This document shows positions 25,900 to 35,254 of a stretch of 64,000 nucleotides of DNA, one piece after another. Each line of letters begins with the position of its first letter. The stretch's first letter is position 1. The DNA lies in NCBI GenBank assembly GCA_041397305.1, contig JAWKWX010000004.1, forward strand, positions 124,001 to 188,000. Direction: 5' to 3'. The notes under the pieces are model-generated. The model saw nothing but the letters and a program-made list of their open reading frames with translations, ran no database searches and was not told the origin of the DNA. Source of the DNA: TMP-24 sp041397305 (GTDB lineage Bacteria > Pseudomonadota > Alphaproteobacteria > Rhodobacterales > Rhodobacteraceae). A program made the translations under genes and the position numbers.

Positions 25900-26580
25900 A
25901 TGAAGCACACATTTTTCCAGACCGAGGCCGCTATGGCTGATCAGATCTCCGGTCTCGCCGAAACCCGCCTTCAGGGCGCGGCAGGCGAGGAACGGCTGGT
26001 AGAGGCCAAGGGGCGCGACGGCCAGCCGGGCGTAGCGGCTGAACATCTGGAAGCGGCCCCCTGTTTCACTCCGGATGCCGAAGTTCTGACCGAGCGCGGG
26101 CCGGTAGCCGCGCATCTCTTGAAAGTCGGCGACAGGGTCATGACCCGCGATCACGGCCTTCTGACCGTGCGCCACATTGGCCGTCGGCAGTTCGGCTGGC
26201 GTGCGCTCGGCCTCATTCCGCTGCTGCGCCCGGTGGTCATCGCGGCGGGTGCGCTCGGCCATGGTCTGCCCGCGCGTCAGATCGCACTGTCGCCCGAACA
26301 CGGTATCGCCAGTGCCGGTGCCGACGGCCTTGGCATGCAGATCGTTCAGGCCAAGCGCTATGTCGGGACCCCCGGCGTCGAGCGCGGCGCCTTCCACAAC
26401 GTGACCTACATCCAGATCGGCCTCGACCAGCCCGCGCTTGTGAATGTTTCCGGCTTGTGGTGCGAGACCCAGGCAGGGGCCAGCGCCACCGTCGCGCAGA
26501 CGCCGATTGCCGTGGTCGGGGAGGTTTTGCAACCTGCGAAGGCCACCAAAGCCGACCCCGAGGTCAGCGTCGCGGCCTGA
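25900..26580 (+). CDS. Stand-alone Hint-domain protein 2
   Basis: A 226-residue protein with a polar N-terminal extension (about 1-52) and a Hint_2 module: Cys55 in APCFTPDAEVLT, LLKVGDRVMTRDHGLLTVRHIGRRQF, and SPEHG with His134 kept. The terminal segment reads YIQIGLDQPALVNVSGLW, so the H-x-x-x-x-x-HEI residues of the RTX-borne copy are missing. There is no signal peptide. An AAGG site lies before the ATG at 25900; an ATG at 25933 is an alternative. A terminator follows 34 bases after the stop. Confidence 0.78.
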   Translation: MKHTFFQTEAAMADQISGLAETRLQGAAGEERLVEAKGRDGQPGVAAEHLEAAPCFTPDAEVLTERGPVAAHLLKVGDRVMTRDHGLLTVRHIGRRQFGWRALGLIPLLRPVVIAAGALGHGLPARQIALSPEHGIASAGADGLGMQIVQAKRYVGTPGVERGAFHNVTYIQIGLDQPALVNVSGLWCETQAGASATVAQTPIAVVGEVLQPAKATKADPEVSVAA

Positions 26581-26613
26581 GACCGTCCCGCAAGGCATCC
26601 TGTGCCCTTCCGG

Positions 26614-26651
26614 TAACGCCAGATGCCCAATCTGGCGTTATCACGTTTTTA
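26614..26651 (+). terminator. Rho-independent terminator after Hint protein 2
   Basis: Perfect 11-bp arms TAACGCCAGAT (26614-26624) and ATCTGGCGTTA (26630-26640) with a 5-base loop, followed by TCACG and TTTTT (26646-26650). Confidence 0.8.
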
Positions 26652-26872
26652 GTTTACGCACCGACCTGCTGAAAGCTGCTATTCGATCAGGAATGGCGCC
26701 GGTGTCTGGTGTTGCTGTGGTTGGTGGTTTGGGGAGGCGGCGCAATGTTTCGGGTGACGGCCATAGAAATAGCCAAATCAGACGGCATTAACGCGCCGGA
26801 AGGGCACTGCTTGGCATCTGCCCTTACATCGTTTGGGCGGTATCGGGCAGAGAAAACCGGCAGTTAGTCCTC

Positions 26873-29800
26873 ATGGCGACGATCCTCGGCACCGCGGGCA
26901 ACGACACGACACTTACGGGCACCGGCGCAAGTGACCTGGTCAGCCTTTTCGGCGGCAATGATTCCTTCGCGGCGAACGGCGGCAATGACACGGTCTTTGC
27001 CGGGACCGGCGACGACACGATTGACGGTGGTTCGGGCGCGGATTCGCTTCTGGGCGAAGACGGCAACGACCTTTTGCTGGGCGGGTCGGGTAACGACCGG
27101 CTTTTCGGCGGCAACGACAACGACACGCTGATCGGCGGCGCCGGATCGGATTCACTGGACGGCGGGGCCGGATTCGACACGGCCGACTACAGCGCCTCGG
27201 GGTCCGCGGTCTCGGTCAATCTTGCGACGAACGTCAATACCGGCGGCGATGCCGCCGGAGACACGCTGACCGGGATCGAGGCGGTGATCGGCTCGGCCTT
27301 CAACGATACGCTTGTCGGAAGCGCCGGAGATGAGGCGTTTTTCGGCGGCGCCGGAAACGATTCCATTGATGGCGGAAGCGGCAACGACACGCTGGTCGGC
27401 GGTGCGGGCAGCGATACGCTGATCGGCGGCGCTGGCTTGGATGAGGTCAGCTATGCCACCTCGGCCTCGGCGGTATCGGTCAACCTCAGCGCCAATATCA
27501 ATACCGGCGGCGACGCGGCAGGCGATAGCATCTCGGGTGTCGAGGCCATCACCGGGTCGGCGTTCAACGACACGCTGATCGGGTCGAACACCGGCGACAG
27601 CCTGTTCGGCGGAAGCGGCAACGACAGTCTTGCCGGGCTTGGCGGCAACGACAGCCTGTTCGGCGGTATCGGTGCAGACACGATCGACGGCGGATTTGGC
27701 AACGATTCCATAGATGCGGGTGCCGACAACGATTCCGTGTCGGGTGGCGCCGGAGCCGACACGATCTTCGGCGGCGCGGGGCTCGACACGATCACCGGCG
27801 GCGACGGGGCCGATTCAATCGATGCGGGCGACGGCGCCGACAGCGTGGATGCCGGGGCCGGCAATGACACGGTTCTGGGTGGCCTTGGTGACGATACGAT
27901 CCTGGGTGGCGGCGGATCGGATTCGATATCGGGCGGCGATGGCAACGATGTTCTTTACGGCGACGACACCGTCACGGCCACGGCCACAAACGAAGCGCTG
28001 CACTGGAATCTCGCGGGGGCGGACGAGGCGAGCATCTCCAACGGCTTCGTCCAGGACACCGGCCTCATGGATGTCCGGGTCAGCTTCGTCACCACGGCGC
28101 TTGCCTCGACCCAGACGGTAGAATCCACCGACACGGTCTATATCGGCACCGGCGAGCCGATGAGTGCGACGTCGAACCTGAACCTGACCGGCGCGGGCTC
28201 CGGGACGACCTCGACGACCTATATCGACTTTGCCGCATCAGCAGGCAGTGGCGTGACCGACGCGGTCAGCAATGCTCAGTTCCGGATCAACGATATCGAT
28301 GCGAGCACCGGCAACTGGCAGGACGTCATTACCGTCAACGCCTATGATTCGAACGGCAATCTCATCCCGGTCACGATCACGCTGAGCGGCAACGATTCGG
28401 TTTCCGGCAATACGATCACTGCGGCGAATACCGCCGACACTGCCAGTTCGCCGCTGGGTTCCGCCCTTATCAACATCGCGGGACCGGTCGCGCGGATCGA
28501 GATCATCTATGCCAACGTCGGCACCTCGACGCAGTCGCTCTGGGTCAGCGACGTCCATTTCACGACCATCCCGCAGACGGCGGGCAACGATACGATCGAC
28601 GGCGGCACGGGCAACGATTCCATTTTCGGCGGCGCTGGCGATGACAGCATTCTTGGCGGTGCGGGCCTTGATACGATCTTCGGCGGCACGGGCAATGACA
28701 CGATCGACGGCGGCACCGAGGCCGATTCGATCGACGGCGGCGACGGCAACGATTCGATCCTCGGCGGCACGGGGAACTTCGCCGACACGCTGATCGGGGG
28801 GCTGGGCGACGATACGCTGCGCGGTGACGACGGGGCGGACCTGCTTTTCGGCGGCGACGGCAATGACTCGCTTGATGGTGGGCTTGGCAATGACACGATC
28901 GATGGCGGCATTGGCAACGATTCCATTCTCGCGGGCGATGGCAACGATTCCGTCACCGGCGGCGCGGGCCTCGACACGATCTTCGGCGGCGCGGGCAACG
29001 ACACGATCGATGGCGGCACCGAGGCCGATTCGATCGACGGCGGCGACGGCAATGATTCGATCCTCGGCGGCGCTGGCGATGACAGCATCACCGGCGGCGC
29101 GGGCCTTGATACGATCTTCGGCGGCACGGGCAACGACACGATCGACGGCGGCACCGAGGCCGATTCCATCGACGGCGGCGATGGCAATGATTCGATCCTC
29201 GGCGGCACGGGGAATTTCGCCGACACGCTGATCGGGGGGCTGGGCGACGATACGCTGCGGGGTGGCGACGGGGCCGACCAGCTCTTTGGCGGCGACGGCA
29301 ACGACTCGCTCGACGGCGGCGACGGCAATGACACGATCGACGGCGGGATCGGAGCCGACCGTCTGGATGGCGGTGCAGGTGACGACAGTCTGACGGGCGG
29401 CGACGGCAATGACACGATCTTCGGTGGCGACGGCAACGACACGCTAAATGGCGGCGCCGGCGCGGACAGCCTTGTCGGCGGGCTCGGATCCGACTTCTTC
29501 ACCGGCGTCGGGATCGGCGATGTCATCGACGGGTCGGAAGACACGCCCTCCAACGAGGTAGACGTCCTCGATCTCTTTGGCTCGGGCTGGACAAAGGCCA
29601 CGACCAACATCCTTTATGCCGGGGGCAATGACGAGGCGGGCACCGTCCAGTTCCTGGACAATCTCGGCAATATCATCGGCTCCCTGACCTTCTCGAACAT
29701 CGAGAAGATCGTTCCCTGCTTCGCCGCAGGAACGGTGATCGAAACGATCCGAGGCGCGGTCGCGATCGAGGATCTCCTGCCCGGCGACCTCGTCCTGACG

Positions 29801-30304
29801 CGGGACAGCGGTTATCAGCCGGTGCTTTGGATCGGGCGCAGGGCCCTCACGGCACTGGATTTGCTGATCCAGCCCCAACTTGCACCGATCCGCATAGAGG
29901 CGGGCGCGCTCGGGCGGCGCGCGCCAGAGCGCGCGCTGACCGTCTCGCCCCAGCACCGCGTCCTTGTGTGCGGCAGCCGCGCCGAGCTGATCTCGGGCGA
30001 GACCGAAGTTCTGGTCGCCGCGACCCATCTGTGCGGTCTGCCGGGCATCGAGCAGATAACGCCCGAGGACGGCGTGACATATTTTCATATGTTGTTCCGT
30101 CAGCATGAGATCGTCCTGACCGAGGGCCTGTGGACCGAGAGCTTTCAACCGGGCGCGGCCACGCTTGCCGGCATCGACGATGCGCAGCGCCGCGAGATTC
30201 TTGCCCTGTTCCCCGAACTTGCATCCGATATCGCCTGGAATGCCTATCAGGCGGCGCGCTCCAGCCTGAGGGCACATGAGGCACGAGCGATCATCGCGGC
30301 CTGA
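26873..30304 (+). CDS. RTX-repeat protein with C-terminal Hint domain
   Basis: A 1143-residue acidic protein made of glycine/aspartate-rich RTX nonapeptides (GGxGNDxL) in two arrays, about residues 1-362 and 566-890. Calcium-binding RTX proteins are normally exported by type I secretion, but no ABC/HlyD/TolC exporter gene is in the window. Between the arrays lies a 200-residue non-RTX domain (about 366-566). The C-terminal Hint_2 module begins at Cys949 (IVPCFAAGTVIET) and keeps the SPQHR block (His1028) and HEI. The start MATILGTAGNDT is typical of the family but has no clear ribosome-binding site. It converges on the MobA-like gene four bases later. Confidence 0.88.
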   Translation: MATILGTAGNDTTLTGTGASDLVSLFGGNDSFAANGGNDTVFAGTGDDTIDGGSGADSLLGEDGNDLLLGGSGNDRLFGGNDNDTLIGGAGSDSLDGGAGFDTADYSASGSAVSVNLATNVNTGGDAAGDTLTGIEAVIGSAFNDTLVGSAGDEAFFGGAGNDSIDGGSGNDTLVGGAGSDTLIGGAGLDEVSYATSASAVSVNLSANINTGGDAAGDSISGVEAITGSAFNDTLIGSNTGDSLFGGSGNDSLAGLGGNDSLFGGIGADTIDGGFGNDSIDAGADNDSVSGGAGADTIFGGAGLDTITGGDGADSIDAGDGADSVDAGAGNDTVLGGLGDDTILGGGGSDSISGGDGNDVLYGDDTVTATATNEALHWNLAGADEASISNGFVQDTGLMDVRVSFVTTALASTQTVESTDTVYIGTGEPMSATSNLNLTGAGSGTTSTTYIDFAASAGSGVTDAVSNAQFRINDIDASTGNWQDVITVNAYDSNGNLIPVTITLSGNDSVSGNTITAANTADTASSPLGSALINIAGPVARIEIIYANVGTSTQSLWVSDVHFTTIPQTAGNDTIDGGTGNDSIFGGAGDDSILGGAGLDTIFGGTGNDTIDGGTEADSIDGGDGNDSILGGTGNFADTLIGGLGDDTLRGDDGADLLFGGDGNDSLDGGLGNDTIDGGIGNDSILAGDGNDSVTGGAGLDTIFGGAGNDTIDGGTEADSIDGGDGNDSILGGAGDDSITGGAGLDTIFGGTGNDTIDGGTEADSIDGGDGNDSILGGTGNFADTLIGGLGDDTLRGGDGADQLFGGDGNDSLDGGDGNDTIDGGIGADRLDGGAGDDSLTGGDGNDTIFGGDGNDTLNGGAGADSLVGGLGSDFFTGVGIGDVIDGSEDTPSNEVDVLDLFGSGWTKATTNILYAGGNDEAGTVQFLDNLGNIIGSLTFSNIEKIVPCFAAGTVIETIRGAVAIEDLLPGDLVLTRDSGYQPVLWIGRRALTALDLLIQPQLAPIRIEAGALGRRAPERALTVSPQHRVLVCGSRAELISGETEVLVAATHLCGLPGIEQITPEDGVTYFHMLFRQHEIVLTEGLWTESFQPGAATLAGIDDAQRREILALFPELASDIAWNAYQAARSSLRAHEARAIIAA
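28625..29350 (+). repeat. 438-base internal duplication in the RTX gene
   Basis: Segments starting at 28633 and 29071 (CGCTGGCGAT), 28663 and 29101 (GGGCCTTGAT), and 28853 and 29291 (GGCGACGGCAA) all match at a constant offset of 438 bases (146 codons). The copies differ mainly at third codon positions and include the non-repeat-like insert GTGNFADTLIGG in both, so a block of RTX repeats was duplicated as a unit. Confidence 0.75.
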
Positions 30305-30307
30305 CGT

Positions 30308-30910
30308 TCAGCCAGGCGGCGGCGCCTGCCAATTGTCCCACTCTTCCGGTGTGTCGAGGTCGGTCAGGGCATGGCGGTCGGGCAGGGGCACGAGTTGGAC
30401 CGGCCGCCCCTCCAGCAGCTTGCGCGCGCCGTGGTCGCCGGTCAGCACGCTCAGGTCGGCGAAAAGGCGGCGTGGCAGGATGACGGGATGGCCCGGCGTA
30501 CCGTCGGCGCCCGTACCGCGTGCCGCATGCGACGGGTCGCGGGCGAAAGCGCCGACGACGCGGGCGATATCCTCGCCGGTGATCTCCGGCATGTCCGGCA
30601 GGAGGATCATCAGCCCCTCCGACATCGCCGCCGCCTGCGCGCCCGCGCGGATCGAGGCCGACATTCCGTCGTGATAGTCGGGGATCGAAATGACTTCGGC
30701 GCCCGTACCCCGCAGGACAGCGGCGCGGGGGGCCGCGAAGGGGCCGCCGTCCGGGATCGTGACCACCACATGGGGCGCGATGCTGCGCGCCAGTCGCACT
30801 GTCCGTGAAAGCGCGGTTTCGGACCCGACGCGTTCCATGAGCTTGTCGCGCCCCCGCATCCGGGAAGATGCCCCGGCCGCGGGAACGAGGATTGTCAATG
30901 TCGCAGCCAT
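30308..30910 (-). CDS. MobA-like NTP transferase
   Basis: A 200-residue nucleotidyltransferase of the MobA-like (NTP_transf_3) type. The N-terminal PAAGASSRMRGRDKL loop binds the nucleotide, and LLPDMPEIT near residue 103 supplies the metal-binding aspartate. Relatives attach CMP or GMP to molybdopterin or act on other small molecules; MocA/YgfJ-type cytidylyltransferases share this layout. No molybdoenzyme gene is adjacent: the gene upstream on the same strand encodes a flavoprotein 53 bases away. The substrate is unassigned. Confidence 0.83.
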   Translation of the reverse strand: MAATLTILVPAAGASSRMRGRDKLMERVGSETALSRTVRLARSIAPHVVVTIPDGGPFAAPRAAVLRGTGAEVISIPDYHDGMSASIRAGAQAAAMSEGLMILLPDMPEITGEDIARVVGAFARDPSHAARGTGADGTPGHPVILPRRLFADLSVLTGDHGARKLLEGRPVQLVPLPDRHALTDLDTPEEWDNWQAPPPG

Positions 30911-30963
30911 GATCCGATTGAAGGACGATGGGCCGCATTGGTCAAGACCTACCTCGGGGCGCT

Positions 30964-33390
30964 TTAGCCCCGCATCCGGGCCCCATCGGCATCCCAGAGC
31001 GGTGCGGACACCATCCGCGCCTTGCGGCGTTCACCGAGAATCTCGATCTCGCCCTCCAGCCCCTCGCGGATCAGCTCGACCGGCACGAAAGCCTGTGCGA
31101 CCGACTTGCCGGTCCAGTGCGAATAGCCGCCCGAGGTGCAGAAGCCCACGACCTTGTCGCCGACCCACAGGGGTTCGTAACCGACCACATCGGCGTCAGC
31201 CGCCTCGATGACGAAGCAGCAAAGCCTGCGTCTGGGGCCCGCGGCCTTTTCGGCCATCGCTGGCGCCTTGCCGATCCATGCCACCGGCTTGTTCCAGCGG
31301 ATGAAGCGGTCGATGCCGGTCTCGCCGGGGAAATAGTCCGGGCTGAATTCGCGCGTCCAGGAGCCGAACCATTTGTCGAGGCGGAGGGACATCATCGCCC
31401 GCATGCCGAAGGGCGTCAGCCCGAGGTCCTGGCCGGCAGTCCAGAGCGCATGCCAGAGGCTGCGTTCCTTCATGAAGTCGCAGAAGATCTCGTAGCCAAG
31501 GTCGCCCGTGTAGCTGACGCGCTGAACAAGACAATCGACCATGCCGACCGTGATCTGGCGCGCATCCATGAACGTGAACGCCTCGCCCGAGACATCGGCG
31601 CGGGTCACCCGCTGCAAAAGCTCGCGTGCCTTCGGTCCGGCGATCTGGAAGCCCGTGATCCGGTCCGAGACATTTTCGACGGCGACGCCCGGATCGAGGT
31701 TCTTCTCGAACCAGCGCAGGTGCTGGTCCTGTGCGCCGTAGGAGCCGGTGATCTGGAATTCACTTTCCGAAAGGCAGGTGACGGTGAAGTCACCGATGAT
31801 CTTGCCCTTGGGGCTGAGCATCGGCGTCAGCGACAGGCGACCCGGTTTCGGAATCGCGCCCGCCATGATCCGGTCGAGCCAGGCGCGGGCGTTCGCCCCC
31901 TTCACCCTGAACTTGCCGAAATTCTGCACCTCGTTGATGCCCACGGTCTCGCGCACGGCAAAGACCTCGCGCCGCGTGGCTTCCCAGGCGTTCGAGCGCT
32001 TGAAGGTGGGCGTTTCATAGCGCGACTCGCCCTCGGCCGCGAAATAGTTCGGGACTTCAAGGCCATACTGCTGGCCCCAGACCGCCCCCATCCCATCGAA
32101 GATGTCGTACATGGGCGTCGTGCGGAAGGGCCGCGCAGCGGGGCGTTCCTCGTTCGGGTAGCTGACCGAGAAGCGCATCTGATAATTCTCGATCACTTTC
32201 GGCACCGTGTAGCCCGGCGTCGTCCATTTGCCGAAGCGCGCCACGTCGAAGCCGCGCGGGTCGCATTCCGTCTCGCCATGTATCATCCATTCGGCGAGCG
32301 ACTTGCCCATGCCGCCCCCCTGGGAAAAGCCCGCCATGACCGCGCAGGCCGACCAGTAATTCCTGAGACCCGGCACCGGGCCGATCAGCGGGTTGCCGTC
32401 GGGCGCAAAGGTGAAGGGGCCGTGGATCACGCGCTTGACGCCGGTCCGTTCCAGAACCGGGAAGCGGCGATAGGCGAAGGCGACGGAATCCTCGATCTTG
32501 TCGAACTGTTCGTTCAGAAGCTCATGCCCGAAATTCCACGGCGTGCCATCGACAGACCAGGGTTCGCAGGGCTTTTCGTAGAAGCCGATGCAAAGGCCGC
32601 GCCCTTCCTGGCGCAGATAGCTTTCGCCGCCCGGGTCCATCACATGCGGAAACTCGCGGCCGGATTTCAGGATGTCCATGATCTCGGGGATATCATCGGT
32701 CACCAGATACTGGTGCGCCATCGGCAAAAGCGGCAGGTAGACGCCCGCCATGGCGCCGACTTCCCGCGCCCAGAGGCCGCCCGCGTTCACCACATGCTCG
32801 GCATGGATCGTGCCCTTTTCGGTCACCACATCCCAGCTGCCATCGGCGCGCGGGTTGGTTTCGAGCACCTTGTTATGTTCGACGATCTCTGCCCCGCCCA
32901 TCTTCGCGGCGCGGGCATAGGCGTGGGTGGTGCCGGACGGATCGAGGTGGCCATCCAGAGGATCGTAGAGCGCGCCGATGATCCCGTCGGTATTCACCAT
33001 GCCGTCGGTGAATTTCGCCACCTCCTCCGGGCCGAGGATTTCGGTATGCAGGCCCATGTAGCGGTGCTTGGCGCGCTCTGCCTTCAGCATCTCGAAGCGC
33101 GCCATATTGTCGGCCAGCGTGATGCCGCCCACATGGTGGAGCCCGCAGGACATGCCGGTGATCTTTTCCAGTTCCTTGTAAAGCTGGATCGTATAGCCCT
33201 GCAGCGCAGCCATGTTCGTGTCGCCATTCAGCGTATGGAACCCGCCCGCCGCGTGCCAGGTCGACCCGGAGGTCAGCGTCGACCGCTCGATCAGCATCAC
33301 GTCTTTCCAGCCGTATTTGGTCAGATGGTATAGGACCGAACATCCGACGACGCCGCCTCCGATGACGACGACCTGCACTTGTTCCTTCAT
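30964..33390 (-). CDS. Dimethylglycine dehydrogenase-like FAD/GcvT oxidoreductase
   Basis: An 808-residue two-part enzyme. The N-terminal DAO-type flavin domain starts VVVIGGGVVGCSVLYHL and has GSTWHAAGGFH with His46 at the position that carries covalent FAD in dimethylglycine dehydrogenase. The C-terminal half (about 440-808) is a GcvT-type folate-binding domain (SLRLDKWFGSW, FSPDYFPGETG). Such enzymes demethylate dimethylglycine, sarcosine or related methylamines and pass the methyl carbon to tetrahydrofolate. The exact substrate cannot be read from the sequence. The ATG at 33390 is preceded by GGGAGCG; the longer frame upstream does not match the family. Confidence 0.88.
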   Translation of the reverse strand: MKEQVQVVVIGGGVVGCSVLYHLTKYGWKDVMLIERSTLTSGSTWHAAGGFHTLNGDTNMAALQGYTIQLYKELEKITGMSCGLHHVGGITLADNMARFEMLKAERAKHRYMGLHTEILGPEEVAKFTDGMVNTDGIIGALYDPLDGHLDPSGTTHAYARAAKMGGAEIVEHNKVLETNPRADGSWDVVTEKGTIHAEHVVNAGGLWAREVGAMAGVYLPLLPMAHQYLVTDDIPEIMDILKSGREFPHVMDPGGESYLRQEGRGLCIGFYEKPCEPWSVDGTPWNFGHELLNEQFDKIEDSVAFAYRRFPVLERTGVKRVIHGPFTFAPDGNPLIGPVPGLRNYWSACAVMAGFSQGGGMGKSLAEWMIHGETECDPRGFDVARFGKWTTPGYTVPKVIENYQMRFSVSYPNEERPAARPFRTTPMYDIFDGMGAVWGQQYGLEVPNYFAAEGESRYETPTFKRSNAWEATRREVFAVRETVGINEVQNFGKFRVKGANARAWLDRIMAGAIPKPGRLSLTPMLSPKGKIIGDFTVTCLSESEFQITGSYGAQDQHLRWFEKNLDPGVAVENVSDRITGFQIAGPKARELLQRVTRADVSGEAFTFMDARQITVGMVDCLVQRVSYTGDLGYEIFCDFMKERSLWHALWTAGQDLGLTPFGMRAMMSLRLDKWFGSWTREFSPDYFPGETGIDRFIRWNKPVAWIGKAPAMAEKAAGPRRRLCCFVIEAADADVVGYEPLWVGDKVVGFCTSGGYSHWTGKSVAQAFVPVELIREGLEGEIEILGERRKARMVSAPLWDADGARMRG

Positions 33391-33616
33391 GATGCGCTCC
33401 CGCTGGACACTTTGGTCATCTTTGCGGCTCCATGATCTCTGGCATGTCATTTTTCGACAAAATCTGTCGTATCCGCGCGACGATGCTTGCCATACCCGAG
33501 CGCGCCAGCTTGCCGACGCCACCCAGATGACGCCCTACAACCAAGGTTGATTGAGGGGGGGCGGGTCCCGGCGTAGCGGTCTGTCGGCACGACCCTCGCG
33601 ACGATCGGATGCGCGC

Positions 33617-35254
33617 TTGACCCGACTGGCCACCGGCCCCCTTCTGGGCCTCTATTTCGTCCTGCTCGCAGGTCTTGTCTGGCTGCGGCCGCTCCTGCCG
33701 GTCGACGAGACCCGCTATCTCGCGGTGGCGTGGGAGATGCACCTGTCGGGCGATCCCTTTCACCTGACCCGGAACTTCGCGCCCTATGCCGACAAGCCGC
33801 CGCTTCTGTTCTGGCTGATCAACCTCGTCTGGATGATCGCGGGCGTGAACGAATTCGCCGCGCGGCTGGTCGGCCCGGCCTTCGCCGTAGCGATGATTGG
33901 TGCGACCGCGGCTTTTGCCCCGCGCCTTTGGCGTGACCAGCCGACGGTCGGGCGCCACAGCGCGATCGTTCTTGGCGGCATGCTGGGCTTTATCGTCTTT
34001 GGCGGGGCGACGATGTTCGACACGATGCTCGGCCTTGCCGTCCTTCTGTCGCTCCGCCAGATCTGGCGGATCGGTGTCGAGGGGCAGGGCGGCTGGCGGC
34101 CCTGGGTCGGGCTGGGGCTTGCCGTCACTTTCGGCTTCTACGCCAAGGGACCGGTGATCTTTCTCCATCTCGCCGCGCCGTTTCTCTTCTTCCGCTGGTG
34201 GGCGGCGGAACGGATCGGTACGCGGCGGTTCTGTCTCGGCCTTGGGCTCGCGCTTCTCCTTGTGCTCGCGGGCGCGCTTTTGTGGCTGGTTCCTACGCTT
34301 CTGACCGCGACCCCCGAATTTCGCCACGAACTTCTCTGGCGCCAGTCGGCAGAGCGGCTGGGCGGCGGGCTCGCGCATGATCGTCCTGTCTGGTTCTTCC
34401 TACTCGTCCTGCCGGTCCTTCTGTTCCCCTGGAGCCTCTCGCGCCCGTTCTGGAAAGGGTTGTCCAGTGCTGCAGGGTCTCGCGATCCGGGCCTCAGGCT
34501 CTGCCTTGTGTGGGTTGCGGGGGCGTTCGTGCTTTTCTCGCTGATCGCCAGCAAGCAGGCCCACTACCTGATCCCCGAATTGCCCGCCGCCGCCCTTCTG
34601 ACGGCGCGGATGCTTCCCGAAGGGCGAAAGCGTGCAGCCTCTCTGGCGTCATGGCTTTGTCTGATCGCCGGTCTGGCGATCCTTGCGCTGGCGGTTCTGG
34701 ATCTCTCCGGCCATACCACGCGGCTGTTGCCTGACCTTCTTTCGGCGCGGGACTGGGCATTGGTGGGTTTTCTGGCCCTCCTGCTCGGACCGCTCTCTGC
34801 CCGGCTGGAGTTTGTGGCGGGACAGGCCAGCCTTGGCCTGGGCCTGGTGGGGGTTCTCTATCTGGCGGCTGCCTCGGGTGGCCTCTTCCGGGCCTATGAC
34901 GCCGAGATATTGCGGCAGGCGCTTGTGCAGACCGGTGCCGGGCCCTGGGCGGTGACCGGGACACGATACGAGGCGCAGCTGAATTTCTCCGGGCGCATCA
35001 CAGCGCCGATCCAGACGCTTGCCGACAGGGCGGCGATCGAAACTTGGGCTGGGGAAACGCCGACAGGCGTTCTGTTCGGTCCGGTGGGCAGGGTTCCGGT
35101 CAAGATCGCGCCAGAGCGCAGGCTGCGCTATGATGGCGAGGAGCTTGGCATATGGCCTGCCCGGGCCATAACCGCTTCCGCCGCGCCCGTCACGCTGTCT
35201 CAGCCCCCCGGTCCGACCGCCTTTGAAGAAGCCGCAGTGCCGCTCTCTCGATGA
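33617..35254 (+). CDS. ArnT/PMT-like membrane glycosyltransferase
   Basis: About 545 residues with some ten hydrophobic helices. The N-terminal loop LPVDETRYLAVAWEMHLSGD and ADKPPLLFWLINLVW match the GT83/GT39 (ArnT, PMT) family, whose members use undecaprenyl-linked sugars at the periplasmic face, for example to add aminoarabinose to lipid A. No in-frame ATG precedes the essential DETRY motif; TTG at 33617 is the most likely start and TTG at 33551 the alternative. The 3' end overlaps the opposite-strand adenylation-acyltransferase gene by 65 bases. The sugar and acceptor are unknown. Confidence 0.82.
   Translation: MTRLATGPLLGLYFVLLAGLVWLRPLLPVDETRYLAVAWEMHLSGDPFHLTRNFAPYADKPPLLFWLINLVWMIAGVNEFAARLVGPAFAVAMIGATAAFAPRLWRDQPTVGRHSAIVLGGMLGFIVFGGATMFDTMLGLAVLLSLRQIWRIGVEGQGGWRPWVGLGLAVTFGFYAKGPVIFLHLAAPFLFFRWWAAERIGTRRFCLGLGLALLLVLAGALLWLVPTLLTATPEFRHELLWRQSAERLGGGLAHDRPVWFFLLVLPVLLFPWSLSRPFWKGLSSAAGSRDPGLRLCLVWVAGAFVLFSLIASKQAHYLIPELPAAALLTARMLPEGRKRAASLASWLCLIAGLAILALAVLDLSGHTTRLLPDLLSARDWALVGFLALLLGPLSARLEFVAGQASLGLGLVGVLYLAAASGGLFRAYDAEILRQALVQTGAGPWAVTGTRYEAQLNFSGRITAPIQTLADRAAIETWAGETPTGVLFGPVGRVPVKIAPERRLRYDGEELGIWPARAITASAAPVTLSQPPGPTAFEEAAVPLSR

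Noticed and set aside
26873..29500. Regular repeats resembling a CRISPR array
   Set aside because: The repeats are in frame and encode GGxGNDxL calcium-binding nonapeptides; there are no constant repeats with unique spacers.
24613..30304. tRNA-Leu as the boundary of an integrated island carrying the Hint/RTX genes
   Set aside because: No integrase, no repeated tRNA 3' end noticed downstream, and ordinary base composition in the RTX gene; kept only as context.
29717..30304. Reading the Hint domain as an intein
   Set aside because: It sits at the C-terminus with no following extein and lacks an intein C-terminal HN splice junction.
30928..33333. Long plus-strand open frame opposite the flavoprotein gene
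   Set aside because: Shadow of the FAD/GcvT gene; histidine/arginine/aspartate-rich with no recognisable domain.
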